Translations under genes and position numbers: made by a program
In this document: positions 8,571 through 16,976 of the stretch, piece by piece
Numbering within the stretch: the first letter of the stretch is position 1
How the letters are laid out: every line of letters starts with the position of its first letter
Assembly (NCBI RefSeq): GCF_035917275.1
Contig: NZ_CP108508.1
Location: 6,076,001-6,140,000, forward strand
From: Streptomyces sp. NBC_01237
GTDB lineage: Bacteria > Actinomycetota > Actinomycetes > Streptomycetales > Streptomycetaceae
Length of the DNA: 64,000 nt
Direction of reading: 5' to 3'
Notes under the pieces: generated by a model
The model's input: the letters and a program-made list of their open reading frames with translations, nothing else
Database searches by the model: none
Told to the model about the DNA's origin: nothing

Positions 8571-9281
8571 TCACGCCCTCCCGGAGGAGCCGTCTGCGCC
8601 GATGGTGACGGCGACGTCGTCGGCCGGTGGTTGCGTGGCGTAGGCGGCAAGGAACGTGTCGACCGCCGCCCGCGCCACGGTGCGCAGTTCACCGTCCGGT
8701 ACCCGTCGGGTGCCGAGCCGTGAACGCATCTCCATCGGTCCCAGGAGCAGGGCGAGGAACTGCTCCGCCGCCAGGTCCGGGTCGCGGTTCCGCAGCCGTG
8801 CGGAGAGCGTGAGGCGCGCCAGCCGGTCCGCGAGGGTGTCCTTGACGCGCTGTGCCCCCTCGCGCTGTACGACGTCGAGCAGTTCGGGAAACCTGGTGGC
8901 CTCGGCGTGCATGAGCCGGCGCAGCGCCCATGACTCCTCGGTGGAGTGCGAGCGCAGGAGCCGGTGGCCCGTGAGCTCCAGTGCGGCGCGTACGCCGTCC
9001 CCCGGCTCGCGCAGTCCTTCGAGCGCCGCGAGGTGGTGGGCGACCGTGCGGGCGGCGACGGTCTCCATCGACTCGCGGAACAGGGACTCCTTGTCGCGGA
9101 GGTGGTTGTAGATGGTGGGTTTGGCGACGCCCGCCTCGGCCGCGATCTCCTGCACGCAGGACTGCCCGTATCCCTCGCGGGCGAAGACCCGGAAGGCGGC
9201 GTCGAGGATGGCCCTCCGCTTGTCGATGCGTCCGCGTGAGGTGTCTCGCCGTGGCGCGGGAGATGTTCTGGGTTCAGTCAC
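8571..9281 (-). CDS. TetR-family repressor
   Basis: 236 residues. The N-terminal HTH (QEIAAEAGVAKPTIYNHLRDKESLF) is followed by an all-helical ligand domain. The GTG start at 9281 overlaps a GGAGGGG motif and is somewhat uncertain. It is divergent from the MFS exporter at 9428 with two copies of a TTGAACC...GGTTCAA dyad between them, the standard repressor/efflux-pump arrangement. The downstream SDR follows with almost no gap, so they form one operon. Confidence 0.85.
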   Translation of the reverse strand: MTEPRTSPAPRRDTSRGRIDKRRAILDAAFRVFAREGYGQSCVQEIAAEAGVAKPTIYNHLRDKESLFRESMETVAARTVAHHLAALEGLREPGDGVRAALELTGHRLLRSHSTEESWALRRLMHAEATRFPELLDVVQREGAQRVKDTLADRLARLTLSARLRNRDPDLAAEQFLALLLGPMEMRSRLGTRRVPDGELRTVARAAVDTFLAAYATQPPADDVAVTIGADGSSGRA

Positions 9282-9310
9282 CCCTCCATCGTACCGTCGG
9301 AACTCGAAAA

Positions 9311-9328
9311 TTGAACCGACAAGTACAA
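9311..9328. promoter_or_regulatory. Imperfect TetR-type operator copy
   Basis: TTGAACCGACAAGTACAA, an imperfect copy of the perfect dyad at 9374-9391, lies 30 bp upstream of the TetR start. It is probably the repressor's autoregulatory site. A related dyad occurs at 30247-30264. Confidence 0.6.
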
Positions 9329-9373
9329 CTTCCTGGGCGTCCTGGTTGCGTGGCTACGACGGCGACCGTTATG

Positions 9374-9391
9374 TTGAACCGACCGGTTCAA
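9374..9391. promoter_or_regulatory. TetR-type operator (perfect dyad)
   Basis: TTGAACC-GACC-GGTTCAA has 7-bp perfect arms and lies 37 bp before the MFS start. Location between divergent repressor and exporter genes, plus a second imperfect copy 63 bp away, supports a TetR binding site. Confidence 0.7.
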
Positions 9392-9427
9392 GCGATGTTC
9401 CATGTCATTCCCGATGGAGTTGCGACT

Positions 9428-10894
9428 ATGTCCAAAGCGCAGGATGGCCGCCTGGATCCCAGGCTGCTGCAACTGATCGGCGTGGTCCTGCTGGGCGGGA
9501 TCATGGGGATCCTCGACAGCACCATGGTCGCCGTCGCGGCCGACACGCTCTCCCAGGAGTTCAAGACCTCGCTGACGTCGATCAGCTGGGCCTCGACCGC
9601 CTATCTGCTCACGCTGACCGTCACCATCCCGGTCACCAGCTGGGCGATCGGCCGGTTCGGCGTCAAGCGGCTGTGGCTGTTCGGGCTGGTGCTGTTCCTG
9701 GTCGGTTCGCTGGCCTCCGCACTCGCCTGGAACCTGGGCAGTCTGATCGTCTTCCGGATCGTGCAGGGCTTCGGCTCCGGCGTGCTCGATCCGCTCGTCC
9801 TGGTGATCCTGGCCCGCGCGGCGGGTCCGAGCAGGGCCGGACGTGTCATGGGCATGATGGGAGTGGTGCTGTCGCTCGGCCCGGTCCTCGGCCCCGTGCT
9901 CGGCGGGGTGGTGCTCGAATCCCTCGACTGGCGCTGGATGTTCTACATCAACCTGCCGATCGGGATCGTGGCCTTCCTGCTCGCGATGCGGGTCATCCCG
10001 GCCGACCCGGCCGGCGCACGGTCCGACACCCGGCTGGACGTCACCGGCTTCGCGCTGATGGCCCCCGGCTTCGCCGCCATGGTGCTCGGCCTGACGCAGG
10101 CGGGCGAACACGCCGGATTCACGGCGCCGTCCGTGATCGTCCCGCTGTCCATCGGCGTCGTCCTGCTCACCGGTTACGTACTCCACGCGCTGCGCGCCCG
10201 GCGCGTCCCGCCGCTGATCGACGTCCGGCTGTTCAGCAGCCGCAGCTTCGCCGCGAGCGTCACCGTCCAGGGGCTCGTCGGACTCGCCACCTACGCCGGT
10301 CTGTTCGCGCTGCCCCTCTACTACCAGCTGCTGCACGGGCACGGTGCCCGTGCCGCCGGGCTGCTGGTGGCGCCGCTGGGCCTGGGCTCCGCACTCGCCA
10401 TGCCGCTCGCGGGACGCCTCAGCGACCGGATGGGAGCCCGCAGCCTCGCCCAGGGCGGCGCGGTCATCGCGGCGCTCGGCGCCTTCGCGCTCACCCGCAT
10501 CGGCGGCGACAGCGGTGAACTGTGGTCGGCGCTGGGCGCCTTCGCGATCGGCCTCGGCCTGGGCGCCGTCGGCGCGCCCACCATGGGGGCGCTCTACCGG
10601 ACGCTGCCCCCGGAGAAGGTGCCCCAGGGCAGCTCGGTGCTCTACAACCTCAACCAGCTCGGTGGAGCGCTCGGCGTCGCCCTCGTCACCCTGATCCTCG
10701 CGACGGCGGGGGCGGACAACGGGAATCAGGCCGACGCGGTCAGCGGATTCCACAGCGTCTACTGGTTCGTGACCGCGGTCTGTGCGGTCATCCTGATCGC
10801 CACGCCGCTGCTGCCCGGCAGGCCCGAGGCCGCGCCCGCCGCGGCGGCGGAGCCCGAGGGAACCCCCGCGAAGGAGCCCGTCGGCGGCGCGTGA
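9428..10894 (+). CDS. DHA2-family MFS drug exporter (EmrB/QacA type)
   Basis: 488 residues with about 14 hydrophobic segments. It carries the proton-antiporter motif C-like GPVLGPVLGG and early LDSTMVAVA typical of the DHA2 (14-TMS) family. ATG 9428 has GATGGAG eight bases upstream; an in-frame ATG 33 bases earlier is less well placed. Divergent from the TetR gene and preceded by its presumed operator, so it is likely a repressor-controlled exporter for the polyketide or another toxic compound. The C-terminus is an Ala/Pro/Glu-rich cytoplasmic tail. Confidence 0.85.
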   Translation: MSKAQDGRLDPRLLQLIGVVLLGGIMGILDSTMVAVAADTLSQEFKTSLTSISWASTAYLLTLTVTIPVTSWAIGRFGVKRLWLFGLVLFLVGSLASALAWNLGSLIVFRIVQGFGSGVLDPLVLVILARAAGPSRAGRVMGMMGVVLSLGPVLGPVLGGVVLESLDWRWMFYINLPIGIVAFLLAMRVIPADPAGARSDTRLDVTGFALMAPGFAAMVLGLTQAGEHAGFTAPSVIVPLSIGVVLLTGYVLHALRARRVPPLIDVRLFSSRSFAASVTVQGLVGLATYAGLFALPLYYQLLHGHGARAAGLLVAPLGLGSALAMPLAGRLSDRMGARSLAQGGAVIAALGAFALTRIGGDSGELWSALGAFAIGLGLGAVGAPTMGALYRTLPPEKVPQGSSVLYNLNQLGGALGVALVTLILATAGADNGNQADAVSGFHSVYWFVTAVCAVILIATPLLPGRPEAAPAAAAEPEGTPAKEPVGGA

Positions 10895-10969
10895 CAGAGG
10901 CGCGGAGACGGTCGGCGGTCCTTCCGGAAGCGCCCGGCCGGTCCGGAAGGGGTCTTCCGGAAGCCGCCC

Positions 10970-11007
10970 GGCCGGTCCGGCCCGCGAAGACGCGGACCGG
11001 ACCGGCC
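10970..11007. terminator. Bidirectional hairpin between convergent genes
   Basis: GGCCGGTCCGG (10970-10980) pairs with CCGGACCGGCC (10997-11007) across a 16-base loop, between the converging MFS and acyltransferase genes. A near-perfect direct repeat of about 26 bp (copies at 10921 and 10954, beginning CTTCCGGAAG) precedes it. Confidence 0.5.
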
Positions 11008-11018
11008 CGGTCCCGTTC

Positions 11019-12260
11019 TCAGGAGGAGGACAGCGCCTCCGGACTGCGGGGCGGATCGTCGGCCGGGGGCGGGGGCGCGCCCCCGCCCCCGGCCGGGGCC
11101 ACGAGGACATGGCCGTCGCGGCGGACCGGGGCACGGCGCCGCTGGCGGGCCGCCGTCCAGCGCACGACGGGTTGTTCCACCACGGTGTGCAGCAGCCACG
11201 CCAGTACCAGGGAGACCACGAAGGCGGCCAGGATCACCGCGACGGCCACCGGCGCCGGCAGGCTCTCCCCGGCGCCGAGCAGCCGGTGGCCGTACAGCAG
11301 GACGAGGCCGTGCACCATGTAGAAGCCGAAGGAGACCTCACCCAGCCACACCGGAACGCGGGCTGCCGGGCCGCTGCCGCGCGGGGGCCCCGCCAGATCG
11401 GCCTGGGTCACGGCCGCCACGAGCAGCGCCAGCGGAACGGCCGGCAGGGCCACCAGGCTGAAGAGATACGGCACCTGGCAGGCCAGCCAGTACGAGGCCA
11501 GCACCAGAGCGGCCGCCGGGAGGACCCGGACCCGGACCAGCAGCCCCTCGCGGACGATGCGGGCGACCAGGATGCCGAGGACGAACTCCAGGACCCGGGT
11601 CGAGGGCAGGACGTACACGAACCAGAACCGCGTGACACCGACCGTTCCGTCCGGCATCGCCGCCTGCGGCCCGTCCGGCAGCAGCTGGGCCAGCAGCGGT
11701 ACGCACCAGATGGCCACGGCGGTCGCCGCGGCGCATCCCCACAGGTACGCGGGCCCGATGCGTGACAGGAAGCGCCACAGCAGCGGGAACGACAGATAGA
11801 ACAGCAGCTCGCACGCCAGGGACCAGCTCACCGGGTTGCCGCTGAGGAAGATCTCGATCCTGGGGTACCAGGCGTGGACGAGCAGCAGATTGGGCACCGC
11901 GCCCGGCAGCGCGAGCGCACCGCTCACCCCCGCGGCGGCGGTGAGGGCTATGACGGCCGTGACGAGATGGTTCGGATAGATCTTGGCCAGGCGCCGTTGC
12001 CAGAATCTGCGGGCGGTGTCGTCCGGGCGGGCCGTCCACGCGAGCACGAAGCCGCTGAGCACGAAGAAGAACGAGACACCGATCCATCCCGCCTTCTGGA
12101 AGAGGGCCGCGAATCCGTCCTGGATTCCGGCGTCGGAGAAGAACCCCTCGACGGACGCGTGAAAGGCGAAGACCAGCGCGGCGGCGATGAATCGCAGCCC
12201 CGTCAGCTTTTCCAGCCGTGCCGTCCGGGGCGTCACGCCGGTTCCTGCTAAAAGCGTCAT
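11019..12260 (-). CDS. Acyltransferase-3 family membrane protein
   Basis: 413 residues from ATG 12260 with AAGGAT five bases upstream. LTGLRFIAAALVFAFHASVE (the family's RxxAxxxVxxxH region) near the N-terminus is followed by about ten membrane segments, as in integral-membrane O-acyltransferases acting on macrolides, polysaccharides or lipids. The last ~40 residues are a Gly/Pro-rich disordered tail. It faces away from the polyketide operon and lies between exporter and O-methyltransferase genes. It could acylate the cluster product, but cell-surface modification is equally possible. Confidence 0.8.
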   Translation of the reverse strand: MTLLAGTGVTPRTARLEKLTGLRFIAAALVFAFHASVEGFFSDAGIQDGFAALFQKAGWIGVSFFFVLSGFVLAWTARPDDTARRFWQRRLAKIYPNHLVTAVIALTAAAGVSGALALPGAVPNLLLVHAWYPRIEIFLSGNPVSWSLACELLFYLSFPLLWRFLSRIGPAYLWGCAAATAVAIWCVPLLAQLLPDGPQAAMPDGTVGVTRFWFVYVLPSTRVLEFVLGILVARIVREGLLVRVRVLPAAALVLASYWLACQVPYLFSLVALPAVPLALLVAAVTQADLAGPPRGSGPAARVPVWLGEVSFGFYMVHGLVLLYGHRLLGAGESLPAPVAVAVILAAFVVSLVLAWLLHTVVEQPVVRWTAARQRRRAPVRRDGHVLVAPAGGGGAPPPPADDPPRSPEALSSS

Positions 12261-12681
12261 GGGACATCCTTGTGAGGTATTCCGGGTCGCCGACGGGACC
12301 GCGGAGTGAATGGCTGCTGCGCCGGGGAATCGCGCTGATGCGGAGAGGGCCGCGTGACCGGGAATCGGGGTGTTCCCGGGTGTGCGAGCGGTTCCGGCCG
12401 GCCTGAGGGCTGCCACGTAATCCCTGGCCGGCGCGCTGATTTCCCGCAGGGCGCACGGAAGTGGGCCGAGTGTCGCAGCCGGTGTTCAAAGAACGGTAAA
12501 CACGCCGTTCGGCGACGGCGTTTTTCGGCCCGGAAGCATTCGGTCCGCGGCTGTCGACGGCTTTGGACGGACTTTGGCCGTTCCTTGGTCGGGTGCTGCG
12601 ACGCTCATCGGGAACCCACGCCCCGACCGGATCCCGTGCGGGGCGGGGCACCCATCCGAGCTGTCCCAGGAGGCGCCTCGC
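12261..12681 (+). promoter_or_regulatory. Divergent promoter and structured leader of the polyketide operon
   Basis: 421 bp without a gene between the divergent acyltransferase and O-methyltransferase. The + strand contains a small hairpin GTTC-AAA-GAAC (12484-12494), then GAACGG (12491-12496) able to pair with CCGTTC (12505-12510), and an overlapping terminator-like hairpin ACGCCGT-TCGGCG-ACGGCGT (12502-12521) followed by a T run (12521-12525). The second and third pairings exclude each other, an attenuator-like design. The O-methyltransferase ribosome site CAGGAGG is at 12667. The rest shows nothing specific. Confidence 0.45.
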
Positions 12682-13713
12682 ATGAACGACCACCACTCCC
12701 CGAAAGAGCCCTCGGTCGGCCAGGTCATGGGGATCCTGAGCGGTTACTGGCAGACGAAACTGCTGTTCACCGCCGTGGAGTCGGACGTCTTCACCCGGCT
12801 GTCGGGAGCCCCGGCCACCGCCGAGGACCTTGCCCGGAGCCTCGGACACCGCATGCCCGGAGCCCGCGACTTCCTGCTCGCCCTCGCGGGTATCGGTCTG
12901 CTCGAAGCGACGGACGACGGCACGTTCCACAACTCACCGGCCGCCGAACGCTATCTGGTGAGCGGGCGCCCCGAATTCGTCGGCGGCTACCTGAAGTTCT
13001 GCGAGAGCGAACTCAATCCGGCCTGGGACGGGCTGTCCGAATCACTGCGCACGGGTGAGCCCCGGAACACCGCCGCGCGGGCCGGGAATCCCTACTACTC
13101 GCTGTACGAGGACAGGGAGGTGACGCATTCCTTCCTGGAGAGCATGGATATGTTCAACACCCCGCTCTCGCGACGGGTGAGCGACCTGGACTGGGAAAAG
13201 CACCAGTCGTTCGTGGACGTCGGCGGCGCCCGCGGGAACCTCGCCCACCATCTGGTGACCACCCACCCCCATCTGACGGGCACCGTCTTCGACCTGCCGC
13301 AGCTGGAGCAGCCCTTCACCGAGTACATGAAGACGCTCGGCGATCAGGGAGCCGTCTCCTTCCACGGCGGTGACTTCTTCACGGACCCGCTGCCGGAGGC
13401 CGACGTACTCGTCTTCGGGCACGTCCTGCACAACTGGGGCACCGAGGACCGCGTCACACTGCTGCGCAAGGCGCACGCGGCGATCCGGCCCGGCGGCGCG
13501 GTCCTGGTCTACGACCCCATGGTCAGCAACAGCAGGCCGCCGCTCTACGCGACGCTGGCGAGCCTCAGCATGCTGGTCTGGTCGGCGGGCGGCGGTGAGT
13601 ACTCCGTCGGCGAATGCCACGCCTGGCTGAAGGAAGCCGGCTTCCGCCCCGAGACGATCGGCCCCGAGGACACCCCGGACGACGTCTTCGTGATCGGACA
13701 CGTGGACCGCTGA
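12682..13713 (+). CDS. SAM-dependent O-methyltransferase (acetylserotonin/TcmN-type)
   Basis: 343 residues from ATG 12682 with CAGGAGG nine bases upstream. It has an N-terminal dimerisation helix domain (residues ~15-100) and a C-terminal SAM domain with motif I FVDVGGARGNLAHHL and the HVLHNWGTEDRVTLLRKA block. This is the architecture of methyltransferase_2 enzymes that O-methylate aromatic polyketides. It is the first gene of the + strand polyketide operon. The position it methylates cannot be told from sequence. Confidence 0.85.
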   Translation: MNDHHSPKEPSVGQVMGILSGYWQTKLLFTAVESDVFTRLSGAPATAEDLARSLGHRMPGARDFLLALAGIGLLEATDDGTFHNSPAAERYLVSGRPEFVGGYLKFCESELNPAWDGLSESLRTGEPRNTAARAGNPYYSLYEDREVTHSFLESMDMFNTPLSRRVSDLDWEKHQSFVDVGGARGNLAHHLVTTHPHLTGTVFDLPQLEQPFTEYMKTLGDQGAVSFHGGDFFTDPLPEADVLVFGHVLHNWGTEDRVTLLRKAHAAIRPGGAVLVYDPMVSNSRPPLYATLASLSMLVWSAGGGEYSVGECHAWLKEAGFRPETIGPEDTPDDVFVIGHVDR

Positions 13714-13835
13714 GCCCGCTTCGCCGGTACCGGACCGCCGAGCCCGGTTCCGCCGGCACCGACCGCTGTCGACGGAGCGCCGCCGCCGTGTACGGCGACG
13801 CGCGTCTCCCGGCGTGAGGACGTGAGGAGAGGTAC

Positions 13836-15308
13836 ATGGACGCTTCAGTCATAGTCGTGGGAGCGGGACCGGCGGGACTCATGCTCGCCGGAGAACTGCG
13901 CCTGGCCGGTACGGACGTGATGCTCCTGGAGAGACTGCCGCGGCGCACCGGCGAATCCCGCGGCATCGGATTCACCCCCCGTACGAGAGAGGTCTTCGAC
14001 CAGCGGGGCCTGTTGTCCCGCTTCGGTGAGCTGGAGACCAGCGGCCAGGGGCACTTCGGGGGCATCCCGCTGGACTTCGCGGTACTGGGCGGCGGCGATC
14101 TGGCCGCCCGGAGCGTTCCGCAGTCCGCCACCGAAGCGGTCCTGGAGACCTGGGTCCGCGAACTCGGGGTCGACGTCCGGCGCGACCACGAGTTCGTCGG
14201 GCTGACGGACGACGGGGACGGTGTCGACGTACAGGTGCGGGGGCCCGCGGGCGAGAGCGTCCTGCGCACCCGCTATCTGATCGGGTGCGACGGCGGCCGG
14301 AGCGCCGTACGCAAGGCCGCCGGGTTCGACTTCCCCGGCACCGAGGCCACCACCGAGCTGTTCCTCGCCGACATCCGCGGTGTCGAACTGGAGCCGCGCA
14401 TGGTGGCCGACCGGGTCACCGACGGCATGGTCATGGTCGGCCGGCTCGGCGACGGCATCCACCGCGTCATCGTCGGCGAACGCGGCGCCCCGCCCCGCCG
14501 CAGGAACGGACCGCCCCCCTTCGCCGAGGTCGCCGACACCTGGAAACGGCTCACCGGCATCGACATCTCGACCGCCGAACCGGTGTGGGTCAGCGCCTTC
14601 GGCGACGCGACCCGGCAGGCCACCGAGTACCGGCGGGGCCGGGTGCTGCTGGCAGGGGACTCGGCCCACATCCACCTGCCCGCCGGCGGGCAGGGCATGA
14701 ACACCGGCATCCAGGACTCGGTGAACCTGGGCTGGAAACTCGCGGCCGTCCTGCGCGGCACAGCGCCCCCCGCACTGCTGGACACCTACCACTCGGAGCG
14801 CCACGAGGTCGGACGGCGGCTGCTCGCCAACACCCGCGCCCAGAGCCTGCTCCTGCTCGGCGGCGAGGAGGTGCAGCCGCTGCGCGAGACGCTGGCCGAA
14901 CTCGCCCGGTACGACCAGGCGGCCCGCCATCTCGCGGCCAAGGCCGCCGGCCTCGACATCCGCTACGACGTCGGCGGCGGCACCCATCCCCTCCTGGGGC
15001 TGCGGCTGCCGCGGGTGGACCTGCACCACCGGGGCCGCCCCACCAGCACGGCCGAACTCCTGCGGCCCGGCCGGGGCGTGCTGCTCGACCTGGACGACAG
15101 CACGGCGCTCCGGAACCGCGCGGAGCCGTGGCGGCACCGCGTCGACCTCGTCACCGCCGAGGCGCGGGAGGCGGCCACGCCGGCCGGTCCGCTCGACGGT
15201 GCGTACGCGGTCCTGCTGCGCCCCGACGGCCATGTCGCCTGGATCGCGCCCGGCAGCCACCACGACCTGCCCATGGCCCTGGAGCGCTGGTTCGGGCCCG
15301 GCCGGTAG
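13836..15308 (+). CDS. FAD-dependent aromatic hydroxylase (PgaE-like)
   Basis: 490 residues. FAD motif GAGPAG at the N-terminus, the DG motif region YLIGCDGGRSAVRKAAG, and GDSAHIHLPAGGQGMNTGIQ binding FAD ribityl/phosphate, followed by a thioredoxin-like C-terminal domain. This is the group of NADPH-dependent hydroxylases PgaE, JadH and UrdE, which hydroxylate angucyclinone C12/C12b positions. The order hydroxylase, TcmI-like cyclase, KS-alpha, KS-beta, ACP, KR, aromatase, oxygenase-reductase matches pga/urd/lan clusters. The exact reaction is inferred from family and context. Confidence 0.85.
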   Translation: MDASVIVVGAGPAGLMLAGELRLAGTDVMLLERLPRRTGESRGIGFTPRTREVFDQRGLLSRFGELETSGQGHFGGIPLDFAVLGGGDLAARSVPQSATEAVLETWVRELGVDVRRDHEFVGLTDDGDGVDVQVRGPAGESVLRTRYLIGCDGGRSAVRKAAGFDFPGTEATTELFLADIRGVELEPRMVADRVTDGMVMVGRLGDGIHRVIVGERGAPPRRRNGPPPFAEVADTWKRLTGIDISTAEPVWVSAFGDATRQATEYRRGRVLLAGDSAHIHLPAGGQGMNTGIQDSVNLGWKLAAVLRGTAPPALLDTYHSERHEVGRRLLANTRAQSLLLLGGEEVQPLRETLAELARYDQAARHLAAKAAGLDIRYDVGGGTHPLLGLRLPRVDLHHRGRPTSTAELLRPGRGVLLDLDDSTALRNRAEPWRHRVDLVTAEAREAATPAGPLDGAYAVLLRPDGHVAWIAPGSHHDLPMALERWFGPGR

Positions 15309-15372
15309 CTCCGGGGCGGACACCCGGACCGCGGACCTCACCCTTCGTACGTACGCGCAGAGAGAAGGAAAG

Positions 15373-15699
15373 ATGCACAGCACCCTGATCGTCGCCCGGA
15401 TGGAGATCGGCTCCGCCGAGGACGTCGCCCGCGTCTTCACCGAGTTCGACGGCACCGACATGCCCCATCGCATGGGCACCCGGCGCAGGCAGCTCTTCTC
15501 CTACCGGGGCCTCTACTTCCACCTCCAGGACTTCGACGCCGAGGACGGCGGATCGCGGATCGAGGAGGCCAAGACGGACCCGCGCTTCGTCCGGGTCAGC
15601 GAGGACCTGAAGCCGCTCATCGAGGCGTACGACCCCGCCACCTGGCGCTCGCCGGCCGACGCGATGGCGCAGCGCTTCTACCACTGGACCAGCCGATGA
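15373..15699 (+). CDS. TcmI-family polyketide cyclase
   Basis: 108 residues, full length for the ferredoxin-like TcmI/PgaF/JadI cyclases that close the last ring(s). Diagnostic segments: [18 protein letters not shown], the [20 protein letters not shown] block and [23 protein letters not shown] precedes the ATG. The stop overlaps the KS-alpha ATG (ATGA), coupling translation. In angucycline pathways this enzyme forms the angular fourth ring. Confidence 0.9.
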   Translation: MHSTLIVARMEIGSAEDVARVFTEFDGTDMPHRMGTRRRQLFSYRGLYFHLQDFDAEDGGSRIEEAKTDPRFVRVSEDLKPLIEAYDPATWRSPADAMAQRFYHWTSR

Positions 15700-16976
15700 G
15701 CCGCGCGGACGGCCGCCGGGTGGTGATCACCGGCATCGGTGTCACCGCACCCGGCGGGCCGGGCACGAAGAGCTTCTGGCAGCTGCTGACCGACGGACGC
15801 ACCGCCACCCGGCGGATCTCCCTGTTCGACCCCTCGCCCTTCCGTTCCCAGACGGCCGCCGAGGTGGACTTCGACGCCGCGGCGCTCGGTCTCGGCCCGC
15901 AGGAGATCCGGCGCATGGACCGGGCGGCCCAGTTCGCGGTGGTCACCGCACGCGAGGCGGCCGTCGACAGCGGGCTGGAATTCCACGCGGTGGACCCCGG
16001 CCGGATGGGGGTGACCCTCGGCACCGCCGTGGGGGCCACCATGGGCCTGGACGAGGAGTACCGCACGGTCAGCGACGGCGGACGCCTCGAACTCGTCGAC
16101 CACGCCTACGCCGTACCCCACCTCTACAGCTATATGGTCCCCAGCTCCTTCGCCGCCGAGGTCGCCTGGGCGGTCGGGGCCGAGGGCCCCGCCACCGTCG
16201 TCTCGACCGGCTGCACCTCCGGACTCGACGCGGTGGGCTACGCGGCCGAGGTCATCCGGGAGGGCTCCGCGGACGTCATGATCGCGGGTGCCGCCGAGGC
16301 GCCGATCTCGCCCATCACCGTGGCCTGCTTCGACGCGATCAAGGCGACGACCCCGCGCAACGACGACCCGGAACACGCCTCGCGCCCCTTCGACGCCAGC
16401 CGCAACGGCTTCGTCCTCGGGGAGGGTTCGGCCGTGTTCGTCCTGGAGGAACGGGAGAGCGCCCGACGGCGCGGCGCCCATGTCTACGCGGAGGTGGCCG
16501 GCTACGCGACCCGGTCCAACGCCTTCCACATGACCGGACTGCGCCCGGACGGGCAGGAGATGGCGGAGGCGATACGGGTGGCCATGGCCGAGGCGAGGGT
16601 CAACGCCGAGGACATCGACTACATCAACGCGCACGGCTCCGGCACCAAACAGAACGACCGCCACGAGACCGCGGCCTTCAAACGGAGCCTGGGCGAGTGG
16701 GCCCACCGCGCTCCCATCAGCTCGATCAAGTCGATGATCGGCCACTCGCTGGGCGCCGTCGGCTCCATCGAGCTCGCGGCGTCGGCCCTGGCCATGGAGC
16801 ACGGTGTCGTGCCGCCCACCGCCAATCTGCACACCCCCGACCCGGAGTGCGACCTGGACTACACCCCGCTGACCGCACGCGAACAGCGGACGGACACCGT
16901 GCTGTCCGTGGGCAGCGGATTCGGCGGATTCCAGAGCGCGGTGGTGCTGGCCCGGCCGGACAGGGGCGAGCGGTGA
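15696..16976 (+). CDS. Type II PKS ketosynthase alpha (KS-alpha)
   Basis: 426 residues. Catalytic residues are intact: Cys173 in [13 protein letters not shown], His313 in [11 protein letters not shown] and His350 in [11 protein letters not shown]. It pairs with the CLF downstream to make the decaketide chain by malonyl-ACP condensation. It overlaps the preceding cyclase (ATGA) and the following CLF (GTGA) by 4 bp each. No ketosynthase III or dedicated acyltransferase is present, consistent with an acetate starter made by decarboxylation of malonyl-ACP. Confidence 0.95.
   Translation: MSRADGRRVVITGIGVTAPGGPGTKSFWQLLTDGRTATRRISLFDPSPFRSQTAAEVDFDAAALGLGPQEIRRMDRAAQFAVVTAREAAVDSGLEFHAVDPGRMGVTLGTAVGATMGLDEEYRTVSDGGRLELVDHAYAVPHLYSYMVPSSFAAEVAWAVGAEGPATVVSTGCTSGLDAVGYAAEVIREGSADVMIAGAAEAPISPITVACFDAIKATTPRNDDPEHASRPFDASRNGFVLGEGSAVFVLEERESARRRGAHVYAEVAGYATRSNAFHMTGLRPDGQEMAEAIRVAMAEARVNAEDIDYINAHGSGTKQNDRHETAAFKRSLGEWAHRAPISSIKSMIGHSLGAVGSIELAASALAMEHGVVPPTANLHTPDPECDLDYTPLTAREQRTDTVLSVGSGFGGFQSAVVLARPDRGER

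Noticed and set aside
9278..11134. Long antisense frame opposite the MFS exporter
   Set aside because: Asp/Gln/His/Arg-rich shadow typical of GC-rich DNA; the + strand MFS protein has clear membrane segments.
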